NCBI RefSeq assembly: GCF_001685395.1
Contig: NZ_CP014167.1
Coordinates: 4,286,001-4,350,000 of the forward strand
Length of the DNA stretch: 64,000 nt
Direction: 5' to 3'
DNA from: Paenibacillus yonginensis
GTDB lineage: Bacteria > Bacillota > Bacilli > Paenibacillales > Paenibacillaceae
Position 1 is the stretch's first letter. Every line of letters starts with the position of its first letter. The notes under the pieces are model-generated. The model made no database searches. It was not told the DNA's origin and saw only the letters and a program-made list of their open reading frames with translations. This document shows, piece after piece, positions 34,290 to 43,421 of the stretch. A program made the translations under genes and the position numbers.

Positions 34290-35918
34290 TTAGGACTTCC
34301 TTTTGCTTTTTTGCGTTTTAAGCATGGCCGGTCTCTGCCTCATCAAAGAAAGAGGCGCCCGGAAGAAGAGATCCTTCCAGTCTCTGAGACGGAAAGGAGA
34401 CGCCGGGGTCAAATAGGGAACTCCGAAGCTCTTGAGTTTGGTCAAATGGCTGCACAGTAGCAGGAAGAACAGAGTTGTGCCAAACATGCCGAGAACCGCC
34501 GCAAACAGCATGCCGACAAAACGCAGCACTCTCAGGGTGATGCCGGCGCTGTAAACCGGAATGGAGAAAGAGGAAATAGCTGTGACGGCAACCACAATCA
34601 CCAGGAAAGGGCTGACAATCCCCGCCTGAACGGCAGCATCCCCGATGATGAGACCACCGACGATTCCCATGGCCGGGCCGATCGGTTTTGGCAGCCGAAT
34701 TCCGGCTTCCCGCAGGATTTCGATAGAGAACTCCAGAATCAACACCTCAATGAACGGGGGAAAAGGAACCCCCTGCCGCGTTTCGATGATGGACAAGGCC
34801 AGCTCTGTAGGGATCAGGCCGGGGTGAAACGCAATAAACGAAATATAGAACGCAGGTGCCATCAAAGATACAAAGGCCGCTACAAAACGCAGCATCCGGA
34901 GCAGCGAGCCTGACAGCCAGCGATCATAATAATCCTCGGGGGATTGAAGCAGCATGCTGAAGGTTGTCGGCACGATAAGAGCAAAAGGCGTGCCGTCCAA
35001 CAGAAGGGCTATTCTTCCTTCCATCAGGGCATTGATGACCCGGTCGGGTCTTTCGGTATTATGAACTTGCTGGAAAGGGCTCGAATAGCTATCTTCAATC
35101 AACTGTTCAACGTATCCGGACTCGGCCAGGAAATCGGCGTTGATTTTCCGGATGCGAGCCGTTACCTCCTGCAGAAGCTCTGGGTTGACAATGTCCTTCA
35201 TATAAGCGACCACAAGATCCTTCTGAATGCTTGTACCGATCCGGAAGCCTTTCATTTCCAACTGATCGCTGTAGCCCTGGCGCCGCAGCATCGAGGTATT
35301 CTCGCTCAGCACTTCCGAGAAACCGAGCCGCGGACCACGCAGCAGTGCTTCGGATAAGGGCTCCGAAATAGAACGGTTGGACCCGTTCGGCAGCTCGATC
35401 AGGAATCCGCTGGGCAGCCCTTCGATCAACAGTCCGGCAAATCCATACAGCACGGAACGGTTAAAGCTGTCCAGATCAGGGGCTTCGGTCAGAATGTTGA
35501 ACGGCAGCTGTTCCCCTGCCTTCCCGGAGCCGGAAAGGGACTCTTGAGTAGCCTCGAACGCCAGAAATTCCATGATGCGCATATTGAGCAGAGCTTCGCT
35601 TTGCATGCCGTCAACGAAGTAGAGCGTGGCCCGGGCATTCAGCTTGGTCATCGTAAATTCCCTCGCCGTCAAGTCGCTGTTGGCTCCAATCCGGGAACGA
35701 ATCGTCTCGGTATCGGTTTGATAGTCCCCGCTGAAGGGGGTGCTGGAGGGGGTGGCGTCAGCATCGGATGCCGGCTTCTTGGAAGCGTCGTTTCTTCGGT
35801 CATCAATAAGCGAATAAAACCGTTTGTATATTTTGCTGGCGAGAATAGGGACCAGAAGAGCTATCAAGGCCTGAACAAAGATCTTCCAGTCCGGGATTTG
35901 ACGAAGGATGAAAGACAT
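34290..35918 (-). CDS. Spore germination receptor subunit, GerAA family
   Basis: A 542-residue protein. The soluble N-terminal domain (about 60-300; LYFVDGMQSEALLNMRIMEF, VLYGFAGLLIEGLPSGFLIE) and ALLDGTPFALIVPTTFSMLL, SPEDYYDRW are followed by membrane helices containing HPGLIPTELALSIIETRQG and VPFPPFIEVLILEFSIEILR, EAGIRLPKPIGPAMGIVGGL, the GerA/SpoVAF signature. An extra N-terminal helix precedes the domain. The A subunit forms the pentameric ion channel of the receptor. First gene of the operon. Expression in the forespore under sigma-G is expected, but I could not identify a convincing sigma-G promoter upstream. Confidence 0.94.
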   Translation of the reverse strand: MSFILRQIPDWKIFVQALIALLVPILASKIYKRFYSLIDDRRNDASKKPASDADATPSSTPFSGDYQTDTETIRSRIGANSDLTAREFTMTKLNARATLYFVDGMQSEALLNMRIMEFLAFEATQESLSGSGKAGEQLPFNILTEAPDLDSFNRSVLYGFAGLLIEGLPSGFLIELPNGSNRSISEPLSEALLRGPRLGFSEVLSENTSMLRRQGYSDQLEMKGFRIGTSIQKDLVVAYMKDIVNPELLQEVTARIRKINADFLAESGYVEQLIEDSYSSPFQQVHNTERPDRVINALMEGRIALLLDGTPFALIVPTTFSMLLQSPEDYYDRWLSGSLLRMLRFVAAFVSLMAPAFYISFIAFHPGLIPTELALSIIETRQGVPFPPFIEVLILEFSIEILREAGIRLPKPIGPAMGIVGGLIIGDAAVQAGIVSPFLVIVVAVTAISSFSIPVYSAGITLRVLRFVGMLFAAVLGMFGTTLFFLLLCSHLTKLKSFGVPYLTPASPFRLRDWKDLFFRAPLSLMRQRPAMLKTQKSKRKS

Positions 35919-36263
35919 AAGTCACAATCTCCCTGCTTTGAATTAATGAATGTATAGGGAGTTTTCCAAATTTTTGACGCTTTTAGTCATCTTTTTTCAA
36001 AGAAACGAGCAGCAAAAACGAATACGTCTATGTAAGCTCTCGCTCTTCTGCGGCGAATAGGTGAAGGTGGGCCGTGGTAATTATCTGATTTTTAGATCTA
36101 TAAAAAATGAAATAAATGATTAAAATCTCCAACCATTAGTGATAAACTAAGATCAGGATTGGTCCAGAAAAAGGTATGCGGCCAGGCCGTATATCAGGTT
36201 TGTTTGGCGACTAAGCAGGAGCGCATGTATCCTTCCTGCAAATTGTGGGGTAGAAGGACGGTA
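35919..36263. other. Divergent promoter region of gerAA and mqo
   Basis: A 345-base AT-rich gap. It should hold a forespore promoter for the ger operon and a vegetative promoter for mqo, but no box pair stands out. I see no terminator, repeat or small gene with a ribosome site. The open frame from 36159 is an upstream extension of mqo. Confidence 0.4.
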
Positions 36264-37757
36264 ATGATGAGCAACCGACAAAATCAAACTGAAGTTATTT
36301 TAATTGGTGCCGGTATCATGAGTGCGACTTTAGGGTCATTGCTGAAAGAACTAGTCCCGTATTGGAGAATCACCGTATTTGAACGGCGCGGCGGGGCAGG
36401 GGAGGAAAGCTCCAATGAATGGAACAATGCGGGCACGGGACATTCTTCTTTGTGCGAGCTTAACTACACCGTAGAACAGCCTGATGGAACCATTGATATT
36501 AGCAAAGCAGTCAAAGTTAACGAGGAGTATCAATTCTCCAAGCAGTTTTGGGCGCATCTCGTCAAGAGCGGACGGGTACCCGATCCGCGGGACTTTATTA
36601 TGCCGGTGCCCCATATGAGTTTTGTGCAGGGCGAGCGGGACGTTGCTTTTTTGAAAAAAAGATTTGAAGCGCTTTCAACCAACCCGCTTTTTCCAGGCAT
36701 GGAGTTCTCTGACGATCCGGGCAAGCTGAAAGAATGGATTCCGCTCATGATGAAAGACCGCACGGTTAATCAGCCAATCGCGGCTACAAGAATCGAAACG
36801 GGCACGGATGTTAATTTCGGAGCGCTGACGCGCATCCTGTTCAAGCAATTAAAGGATCAGAATGTTGATATTCACTACAACCATCAGGTAAAGGATATCA
36901 AACGAGCCGCGGACGGCTTGTGGGAAGTAAAAGTCAAGAATTTGGGGAACGGCATGACCGAACGTCATGCAGCCAAATTCGTTTTTATCGGCGGAGGCGG
37001 AGGCAGTCTGCATTTGCTCCAGAAATCCGGTATTCCGGAAGGGAAAGGCATTGGCGGCTTTCCGGTCAGCGGACTGTTTATGGTGTGCAAGAAGCCGGAG
37101 ATCGTGCAGCAGCATCGTGCCAAAGTGTACGGACAGGCACCTGTCGGCGCGCCGCCGATGTCTGTACCCCACTTGGACACCCGGGTAATCGACAGGAAAG
37201 AATCGCTGTTCTTTGGTCCTTTTGCCGGTTTCTCGCCGAAATTCCTTAAATTCGGTTCGATGTTCGATCTGATTACCTCTGTAAAACTTCATAACCTGAC
37301 TACGATGCTGGCGGCCGGGGTTAAAAATTTCCAGCTGACCAAATATCTCGTCCAGCAGCTGATGTTATCGAAGGAGCAGCGGATCGAGGCTTTGCGGGAA
37401 TTCGTTCCGGACGCCAAAGGCGAAGACTGGGAGCTGGTGGTTGCGGGACAGCGCGTGCAGATCATTAAAGATACTGCGGCCGGCAAAGGGACGCTGCAAT
37501 TCGGCACCGAGGTGATCAGCGCAGCAGACGGCTCGATAGCCGCTTTGCTTGGTGCTTCGCCAGGAGCTTCCACCGCTGTTTCGGTTATGCTGGAAGTCAT
37601 CCGCAGATGTTTCCCGCAGCATTTGAAGGAATGGGAGCCGAAGATTAAGCAAATGATCCCGTCCTACGGCTTGTCTTTAGTGCAGCATCCTGAACTTATC
37701 CAAGATATTCATATCTCCACCGCTGAGGCGCTCGGCCTCGGGAATCGTACCCATTAG
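36264..37757 (+). CDS. mqo: Malate:quinone oxidoreductase
   Basis: A 497-residue FAD enzyme of the MQO type. The dinucleotide loop [15 protein letters not shown] lies near residues 9-23, followed by [20 protein letters not shown] and [11 protein letters not shown], the family's fingerprint. PSPGAST-like [14 protein letters not shown] is near the C-terminus, as is PSYGLSL. The membrane-associated enzyme oxidises L-malate to oxaloacetate and reduces the quinone pool in the TCA cycle. Tandem ATGs at 36264 and 36267 follow AAGGA; either may be used. The longer frame to 36159 lacks similarity. A monocistronic gene with its own terminator. Confidence 0.94.
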   Translation: MMSNRQNQTEVILIGAGIMSATLGSLLKELVPYWRITVFERRGGAGEESSNEWNNAGTGHSSLCELNYTVEQPDGTIDISKAVKVNEEYQFSKQFWAHLVKSGRVPDPRDFIMPVPHMSFVQGERDVAFLKKRFEALSTNPLFPGMEFSDDPGKLKEWIPLMMKDRTVNQPIAATRIETGTDVNFGALTRILFKQLKDQNVDIHYNHQVKDIKRAADGLWEVKVKNLGNGMTERHAAKFVFIGGGGGSLHLLQKSGIPEGKGIGGFPVSGLFMVCKKPEIVQQHRAKVYGQAPVGAPPMSVPHLDTRVIDRKESLFFGPFAGFSPKFLKFGSMFDLITSVKLHNLTTMLAAGVKNFQLTKYLVQQLMLSKEQRIEALREFVPDAKGEDWELVVAGQRVQIIKDTAAGKGTLQFGTEVISAADGSIAALLGASPGASTAVSVMLEVIRRCFPQHLKEWEPKIKQMIPSYGLSLVQHPELIQDIHISTAEALGLGNRTH

Positions 37758-37819
37758 GGCGAGCAGGGTTCCTGAGGGCGGGACCCGTTGCGATAGGGGC
37801 TCCGATAAGGGCGTAAAGG

Positions 37820-37846
37820 GCAGACCGGCCGGTCTGCTCTTTTTTT
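37820..37846 (+). terminator. Terminator of mqo
   Basis: GCAGACC (37820-37826) and GGTCTGC (37831-37837) pair around GGCC, followed by T7. Confidence 0.92.
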
Positions 37847-37956
37847 AACTTTTCATCCACTAATATTCTATGAAAAAGCCTCTAATTATTCGGGTAGCCG
37901 GGGGAAGCTGTGTTAGGTAAAATGACGCGTAAGGACTGACACTAAGGAGGTTCATG

Positions 37957-40878
37957 ATGTCTACAACAGCTTATCCGTTTCAGAACACGTCCCTTCCGCT
38001 GGAGGAACGGGTGAACGATTTGGTTTCCCGGTTCACGCTGGAGGAGAAAGTGGGGCTGATGATTCAATATCAAACGGCCGTCGAACGTCTTGGAGTGAAG
38101 GCATATAAACATGGCACCGAAGCGGCCCACGGCATGGCCTGGCTCGGGGAAGCCACCGGTTATCCGCAGCCAATCGGCCTGGGCTGCACCTGGGATATCG
38201 AACTGATGCAGCAAATTGGCAGCGCTATCAGCGATGAGGCGAGAGGGTTCTACAAACGAAACCCGGAAATCAACGGATTGACCCTCTGGGCGCCTACCGT
38301 CGATATGGAGCGGGATCCGCGCTGGGGCCGTACCGAAGAAGCGTATGGCGAGGATCCGATCTTGGCCGGGAAGCTGACGGCGGCTTTGGTTAAAGGCATC
38401 CAAGGCGATCATCCGACTTATTTGAAAGCGATTGCGACGTTAAAACATTTTATCGCTAATAACAACGAGGTTGGCCGCGGTGATCAGTCGGTCAGCATTG
38501 ATCCGCGCAATATGCGCGAATATTACCTGAAGGCTTTTGAAATCCCGTTTAAAGAAGGCGGCGCCCAGTCGATGATGACGGCGTACAACGCTATCAACGG
38601 TGTTCCGGCCAACCTGAATCCGGACGTGAACGGCATTGTGAAGCAGGAATGGGGCATGGACGGCTTTGTGGTCAGCGATGCTTTTGACGTATCCGGTACG
38701 GTTCGCGATCACGGTTATTTGGACAGTTACAAGGAAGCGGTGGCCCGTTCGATCAAGGAGGGCGGCATCGACAGCTTGACCGACGACGGCGAGCTGATGA
38801 AGCAGTCGATTCGCGAGGCGCTGCAGGAAGGGCTGCTGACGGAAAGCGATCTCGATGCGGCGCTGCGCAATACGTTCCGCGTCCGCTTCCGGCTGGGTGA
38901 ATTCGATCCGGAGGAAGAGAATCCATATGCGGCGATTGGCGAGTCGGAGATTCTTCATCCGGAGCATGCCAAGCTCGCCCGAGAAGCAGCTGGCAAAGCC
39001 ATCGTGCTGCTGAAGAACGAAGGCGGCATGCTGCCGCTCCAGGCCGACAAGCTTAAGAAGGTGGCGGTAATCGGTCCGCTTGGCGGCACCGTATACCGCG
39101 ACTGGTACAGCGGCTCCCTTCCTTATGCGGTTACGCCGCTGCAGGGTATCCGGGAGAAGCTGGCCGGTCATGGCGCGGCGATCGCGTTCAGTGAAGGCAC
39201 GGACCGTATGAAGCTGAAGGAGAAACAAAGCGGCCGGTATGTGCGGGTACAAGATGGCGGGCAGGCGGCCTTGGCTGCGGACGCAGAGACCGCGGAGCAA
39301 GCCTCCGTGTTTGAGGTCACGGATTGGGGCTGGAGCAGCCATACGATCATCGCCGAGCCAAGCGGTAAATATTTGACGACCGATGACCGCATCGTTAAGG
39401 CCTCCGCCGACCAGATCTGGGAATGGTTCACGAAAGAAGTGTTTCTGGTTCGTCCGGCGGAGGCGGGAGCAGAAGCAGGAGAGGGATTGGATCCCATAAC
39501 CCTCTCCACCTGGAACGATAAGCCGGTTACCGTGAAAGAAGAAACCGGCGAGCTGCTGGTCGGCAGCGGCAGCGCTGAGGAGACCGCTAACGAGATCAAT
39601 GTTGCCGGCGCGGCCTCCGTTGCGGGACGGGAAGAGGAGTCGGCCGCAGCGGCTGTATTCAAAGTGGAGAAGGTAACGGATAAATTCCAGGCTGCCAAGG
39701 AAGCGGCAGGCGCTGCGGATGTAGCCCTGGTATTCGTTGGCAATCATCCTTTGATCAACGGCAAGGAAACGATCGACCGGCCGGATATCACCCTGCCGGA
39801 AACCCAGGAGCAGCTGATCAAGGAAGTGATGTCCGTGAATCCGAACACGATTGTTGTGGTCGTGGGCAGCTATCCGTACGCTCTGAACTGGGCGGATGAG
39901 CATGTTCCCGCTATCGTCTATACGACTCACGCCGGACAGGAGCTTGGCCATGGCATAGCGGATGTGCTGTTTGGCGATGTGAATCCGGCCGGCCGCCTGA
40001 ACATGACCTGGTACAAATCGGTGGATCAGCTGCCGGAATTTATGGATTATGACATCATTCAAAGCGGCAGAACCTACCGGTATTTCGAAGGAGAGCCGCT
40101 GTATCCGTTTGGACACGGCTTGTCTTACAGCAGCTTCCGTTATGAAGAGCTGAAGCTGGATCAATGCCGGGTTAAGGCGGATCAAGATGACGCCATCGGC
40201 GTTACCGTCCGCGTGACCAACACCTCGGACCGTCCGGGCGAAGAAGTGGTGCAGCTGTATGGCCATGCCGGACAGTCGCGCGTGAAACGGCCGCTCAAAC
40301 AGCTGCTCGCGTTTCGGCGGGTTCGGATTCAGCCGGGCGAGACGGCTGAAGTGAGCTTCACACTGCCGCTGTCCGAGCTGGCCGTGTGGGATGTGACGCG
40401 CGAGCGCTTCTGCGTGGAGACCGGTCCCTATGATCTAATGGCCGGTCCGTCCTCAGGGCATCTGCCGCTCAGCGCGGTGGTTCAGGTGCAGGGCGAGGTG
40501 ATCCCGCCGCGCGACCTGAAGCAGCCTGTGAAGGCGGTCAACTATGACGCCTGCGAAGGCGTGCTGCTCGGCGAATGCCGGGAAGACGGCAGCGCCGTGG
40601 AAGTGAAGACGCAATCAGGCTGGATTGCGTTCAAGGACGCCGAGTTTGGCGATGGCGCCAGTACGGTGAAGCTGCGCGCAGCCAGCCGAACGGCGGGCGC
40701 GGCCGAAATCCGGCTGCAGGGGCCGCACGGCCCGCTTGCGGGACGTGCCGAGCTGACAGCCGGAGGCGCGCAGGAGTGGCGCGCTTACACCGCCGAGCTG
40801 AGCGGCGTCAGCGGGCGGCAGGACATCTATATTGTCCTGACCGGCCAAACATCGCTTAGTACCTTCCAATTTCAATGA
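37957..40878 (+). CDS. GH3 glycosidase (beta-glucosidase/xylosidase type) with inserted and C-terminal domains
   Basis: A 973-residue intracellular-type enzyme (no signal peptide). The GH3 TIM-barrel domain covers about residues 15-320, with LKHF (162-165) and the nucleophile Asp241 in FVVSDAFDV. The second GH3 domain starts near 335 (KAIVLLKNEGGMLPL) but is interrupted at about 420-545 by a beta-trefoil/fascin-like insert (SGRYVRVQDGGQAALAADAE, SGKYLTTDDRIVKA) and a linker, then resumes (ADVALVFVGNHPLINGKETI). A Fn3-like domain covers 720-835, and a C-terminal jelly roll about 860-973 resembles CBM6/CBM35. Start ATG 37957 is six bases from AAGGAGG; ATG 37954 is too close. Substrate is probably a plant-derived beta-glycoside. 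Confidence 0.9.
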   Translation: MSTTAYPFQNTSLPLEERVNDLVSRFTLEEKVGLMIQYQTAVERLGVKAYKHGTEAAHGMAWLGEATGYPQPIGLGCTWDIELMQQIGSAISDEARGFYKRNPEINGLTLWAPTVDMERDPRWGRTEEAYGEDPILAGKLTAALVKGIQGDHPTYLKAIATLKHFIANNNEVGRGDQSVSIDPRNMREYYLKAFEIPFKEGGAQSMMTAYNAINGVPANLNPDVNGIVKQEWGMDGFVVSDAFDVSGTVRDHGYLDSYKEAVARSIKEGGIDSLTDDGELMKQSIREALQEGLLTESDLDAALRNTFRVRFRLGEFDPEEENPYAAIGESEILHPEHAKLAREAAGKAIVLLKNEGGMLPLQADKLKKVAVIGPLGGTVYRDWYSGSLPYAVTPLQGIREKLAGHGAAIAFSEGTDRMKLKEKQSGRYVRVQDGGQAALAADAETAEQASVFEVTDWGWSSHTIIAEPSGKYLTTDDRIVKASADQIWEWFTKEVFLVRPAEAGAEAGEGLDPITLSTWNDKPVTVKEETGELLVGSGSAEETANEINVAGAASVAGREEESAAAAVFKVEKVTDKFQAAKEAAGAADVALVFVGNHPLINGKETIDRPDITLPETQEQLIKEVMSVNPNTIVVVVGSYPYALNWADEHVPAIVYTTHAGQELGHGIADVLFGDVNPAGRLNMTWYKSVDQLPEFMDYDIIQSGRTYRYFEGEPLYPFGHGLSYSSFRYEELKLDQCRVKADQDDAIGVTVRVTNTSDRPGEEVVQLYGHAGQSRVKRPLKQLLAFRRVRIQPGETAEVSFTLPLSELAVWDVTRERFCVETGPYDLMAGPSSGHLPLSAVVQVQGEVIPPRDLKQPVKAVNYDACEGVLLGECREDGSAVEVKTQSGWIAFKDAEFGDGASTVKLRAASRTAGAAEIRLQGPHGPLAGRAELTAGGAQEWRAYTAELSGVSGRQDIYIVLTGQTSLSTFQFQ

Positions 40879-40920
40879 TCGGGCGAATATGGACAATGGA
40901 TTTAATGATTTCAGAGAGGA

Positions 40921-40962
40921 AGTCCCCTTTTACAAGTCTCCTGGTAAAGGGGGACTTTTTGC
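40921..40962 (+). terminator. Terminator of GH3 gene
   Basis: AAGTCCCCTTTTAC (40921-40934) pairs with GTAAAGGGGGACTT (40945-40958), followed by TTTT. Confidence 0.88.
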
Positions 40963-41052
40963 TTTCTGCCGCTGCTGAGAGGGCTGTAGTGGAGAGTGCC
41001 CCTGTGCAGATGGTATAATTTACATCGAATTTAGTATCGGGAGGCATGAAGG

Positions 41053-42105
41053 ATGAATGAGGATCTTCGGGCAAGGCTGGAAGCGTATCATGAAGCCGAT
41101 GAATACGAGCAAATTGTAGAGGCTGTCGGTGAAATTCCGGCTGCGGATAGAGATTATGAGCTGGTCAGCCATTTGGGCAGAGCCCTAAACAACCTGGAGC
41201 GTTATGAAGAGGCGGCGGCACAGTTCCTGACGGTGGCGGAAGAGGGGAAGGACGATCCGCTTTGGCATTACCGCTTGGGACTGGCTTACTACTATCTGGA
41301 GCAATATGAGAATGCCAAACGGGAATTTACGATCGCCGATCAGCTGGATCCCGGGGATGAAGATACGCTGGAGTTCCTGGAATGGATTCGGGAGAAAATG
41401 GAGCAGGAACCCGCAGCCGAGCCTGGCGAATCCTCTGCATCTGAGGCGGAAGGCAAAGCTGCCGTGAATGATGCAGCTGACAAAGCTGACGAAGCTGACG
41501 GGGCAGAGACAGCTAATGCTGCTGGTGTCCCTGCTGCAGTCGGAGCAAACGTGCTTGCAGAATCGACGGCGGCTTTGGCTTCTACGGCTGTAGGCAGCGG
41601 AACCGGAGACTCCGATTTTTGGGAGGACAGCGCAGAAGCGTCTGAAACCTATGTGCTTGCTCCGCCTTCGGACGAGCTGATTGCTTCCGTGGAAGAGGAG
41701 CTTGTCTTCAAGCTGCCGTCTGACTACGTGGAGTTTATGAGAATACATAACGGCGGCGTTCCCCGCAATCGGGTATTCCCTGTACAGCAGGTTGCTGCTG
41801 AAGAGCCGATTACCATTTCCGCCATTCTGGGCATCGGCCGTGACAAAAGCCATTCGCTGTGTGGAGACCGCGGCAGCCGTTATCTGATCGAGAAAGAAGG
41901 TTTCCCAGAGTTCGGCGTGGTCATCTGTGAATGCCCGGACGAACATCAGGCGGTTATGCTGGATTACCGGGAAGCCGGCAACGACGGCGAACCGGAGGTC
42001 GTTCATGTGGATGGAGGGAACAAGAACAAAGTCACGCGGCTGGCTCCGAATTTCAGTGCCTTCGTTCAGGGATTGGCAAGAGATACAAGAAATACAACCG
42101 AATAA
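41053..42105 (+). CDS. TPR-SMI1/KNR4 (SUKH) fusion protein
   Basis: A 350-residue cytosolic protein. Residues 1-115 are about three tetratricopeptide repeats (DYELVSHLGRALNNLERYEE, PLWHYRLGLAYYYLEQYENA). About 116-200 are Ala/Glu-rich and probably disordered. The C-terminal 205-345 is a SUKH domain with LPSDYVEFMRIHNGG, FGVVICECPDEHQAVMLDY and LAPNFSAFVQGL. SUKH proteins are often immunity proteins against contact-dependent or polymorphic toxins, and here fusion to TPR suggests a scaffold or chaperone. No toxin gene is adjacent, so that function is unproven. GGGAGG lies upstream of the ATG. Confidence 0.85.
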   Translation: MNEDLRARLEAYHEADEYEQIVEAVGEIPAADRDYELVSHLGRALNNLERYEEAAAQFLTVAEEGKDDPLWHYRLGLAYYYLEQYENAKREFTIADQLDPGDEDTLEFLEWIREKMEQEPAAEPGESSASEAEGKAAVNDAADKADEADGAETANAAGVPAAVGANVLAESTAALASTAVGSGTGDSDFWEDSAEASETYVLAPPSDELIASVEEELVFKLPSDYVEFMRIHNGGVPRNRVFPVQQVAAEEPITISAILGIGRDKSHSLCGDRGSRYLIEKEGFPEFGVVICECPDEHQAVMLDYREAGNDGEPEVVHVDGGNKNKVTRLAPNFSAFVQGLARDTRNTTE

Positions 42106-42123
42106 GCAAACGGTATGAAAGAT

Positions 42124-42161
42124 AAAAACGGCTGCCCCACTTTCAAGGGGCAGCCGTTTTT
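42124..42161. terminator. Bidirectional terminator between the SUKH gene and nspC
   Basis: Perfect 15-bp stem (42124-42138 with 42147-42161; core GGCTGCCCC/GGGGCAGCC) flanked by A5 and T5. Confidence 0.95.
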
Positions 42162-42293
42162 GGATGGATTGGCCGGGCCGTTGAGGCGCCAGCCTTGACG
42201 TAAGCCAATTTCGTCGAAATTTCAGGGCTTAAAAAATGCGGACACAAGTATACTTGAATAGGGCTTTATTTCGTTTAAGCCAAACCGCTCCGC

Positions 42294-43421
42294 TTACGCA
42301 AGACGCATTTTGAAATCTTCATATCCGAACTCGTGCTGGACCTTGCAGTCCCCAGATTTCTCCTTCAGCACAAGAGCGGGAAGCGGCATGCCGTTAAACG
42401 TGGTGTTCTTCACCATCGAATAGATGGCCATGTCGCCGAAGACCAGCCGGTCGCCGGGCTTCAGAGGTTCATCAAAGGAATAATCCCCGATGTTATCCCC
42501 GGAAAGGCAGGTCGGCCCGCCGAGGCGGTAAGTGTAGGCCTTCTCGCCGGGTTCACCGGAACCAAGCAGCGGCGGACGGTAAGGCATCTCCAGCACGTCC
42601 GGCATATGGCAGGAAGCGGAGGTATCGAGAATCGCGATATCCATGCCGTTTCTCATTGTATCGAGCACCGTAGTGACCAGGTAACCGGCGTTCAGCGCAA
42701 CCGCTTCGCCCGGTTCCAGGTACACCTTCAAGCCATATTTGGTTTGCATCCGTTTGATGCAGGCTTCCAGCAGCGGAATGTCATAGTCCTCTCTGGTAAT
42801 ATGATGGCCGCCGCCGAAGTTGATCCATTCCATCTTGGACAGATAAGGCCCAAATTTCTCTTCGATTGCATCCAGCGTGGTAGCCAGATCATCCGAATTC
42901 TGCTGGCACAGCGTATGGAAATGCAGACCGGAAATTCCGTCAAGCAGATCAGGACGGAAGTTGTCGATCGTCACGCCGAATCTGGAGCCCACGGCGCAAG
43001 GGTTGTAAATGTCGTGTCCTACCTGGGTGGAGCATTCCGGGTTGATGCGCAGGCCAATCTTCTTGCCGGCCGCCAGCACCTTGGCTCCGAATTTCTCCAC
43101 CTGGGAGAACGAGTTAAAGATAATATGGTCGCAAAGCGAGATAATCTCGTCAATTTGATCTTCGCGGTAAGCGGGGGCAAAGACATGGTTTTCTTTGCCC
43201 ATTTCATCGTGTCCGAGGCGTGCTTCATAAAGACCGCTGGACGCCGTGCCGCTCAGATATTTGCCGATCAAAGGATACGTGGTGTACATCGAGAAGGCCT
43301 TTTGAGCCAAAATGATGCTGGCACCGGTACGTTCCATGACTCCGGCCAAAATTTTCAGGTTGTTCTCCAGAAGCTGTTCATCTACTACGTAACAAGGTGT
43401 GGGCAGGTCTTCAAACCGCAT
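42294..43421 (-). CDS. nspC: Carboxynorspermidine/carboxyspermidine decarboxylase
   Basis: A 375-residue PLP enzyme of the alanine-racemase-fold decarboxylases. The PLP lysine is in IILAQKAFSMY (about residue 41). LHFHTLCQQNSDDL and the phosphate-binding YLEPGEAVALNAGY follow, with the C-terminal DTSASCHMPDVLEMPYRPPL and GPTCLSGDNIGDY typical for NspC. It decarboxylates carboxyspermidine (or carboxynorspermidine) to spermidine (or norspermidine). Its ATG immediately follows the stop of the synthase gene, so translation is coupled. Together they form the alternative polyamine route that needs aspartate semialdehyde rather than decarboxylated SAM. Confidence 0.93.
   Translation of the reverse strand: MRFEDLPTPCYVVDEQLLENNLKILAGVMERTGASIILAQKAFSMYTTYPLIGKYLSGTASSGLYEARLGHDEMGKENHVFAPAYREDQIDEIISLCDHIIFNSFSQVEKFGAKVLAAGKKIGLRINPECSTQVGHDIYNPCAVGSRFGVTIDNFRPDLLDGISGLHFHTLCQQNSDDLATTLDAIEEKFGPYLSKMEWINFGGGHHITREDYDIPLLEACIKRMQTKYGLKVYLEPGEAVALNAGYLVTTVLDTMRNGMDIAILDTSASCHMPDVLEMPYRPPLLGSGEPGEKAYTYRLGGPTCLSGDNIGDYSFDEPLKPGDRLVFGDMAIYSMVKNTTFNGMPLPALVLKEKSGDCKVQHEFGYEDFKMRLA

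Noticed and set aside
38440..40266. A 608-codon minus-strand frame opposite the GH3 gene
   Set aside because: The GH3 frame has all catalytic motifs and a strong ribosome site; the antisense frame has none and shows typical shadow composition.
41053..42105. Polymorphic toxin/immunity locus
   Set aside because: A SUKH domain is present, but I find no toxin, secretion or repeat gene on either side.
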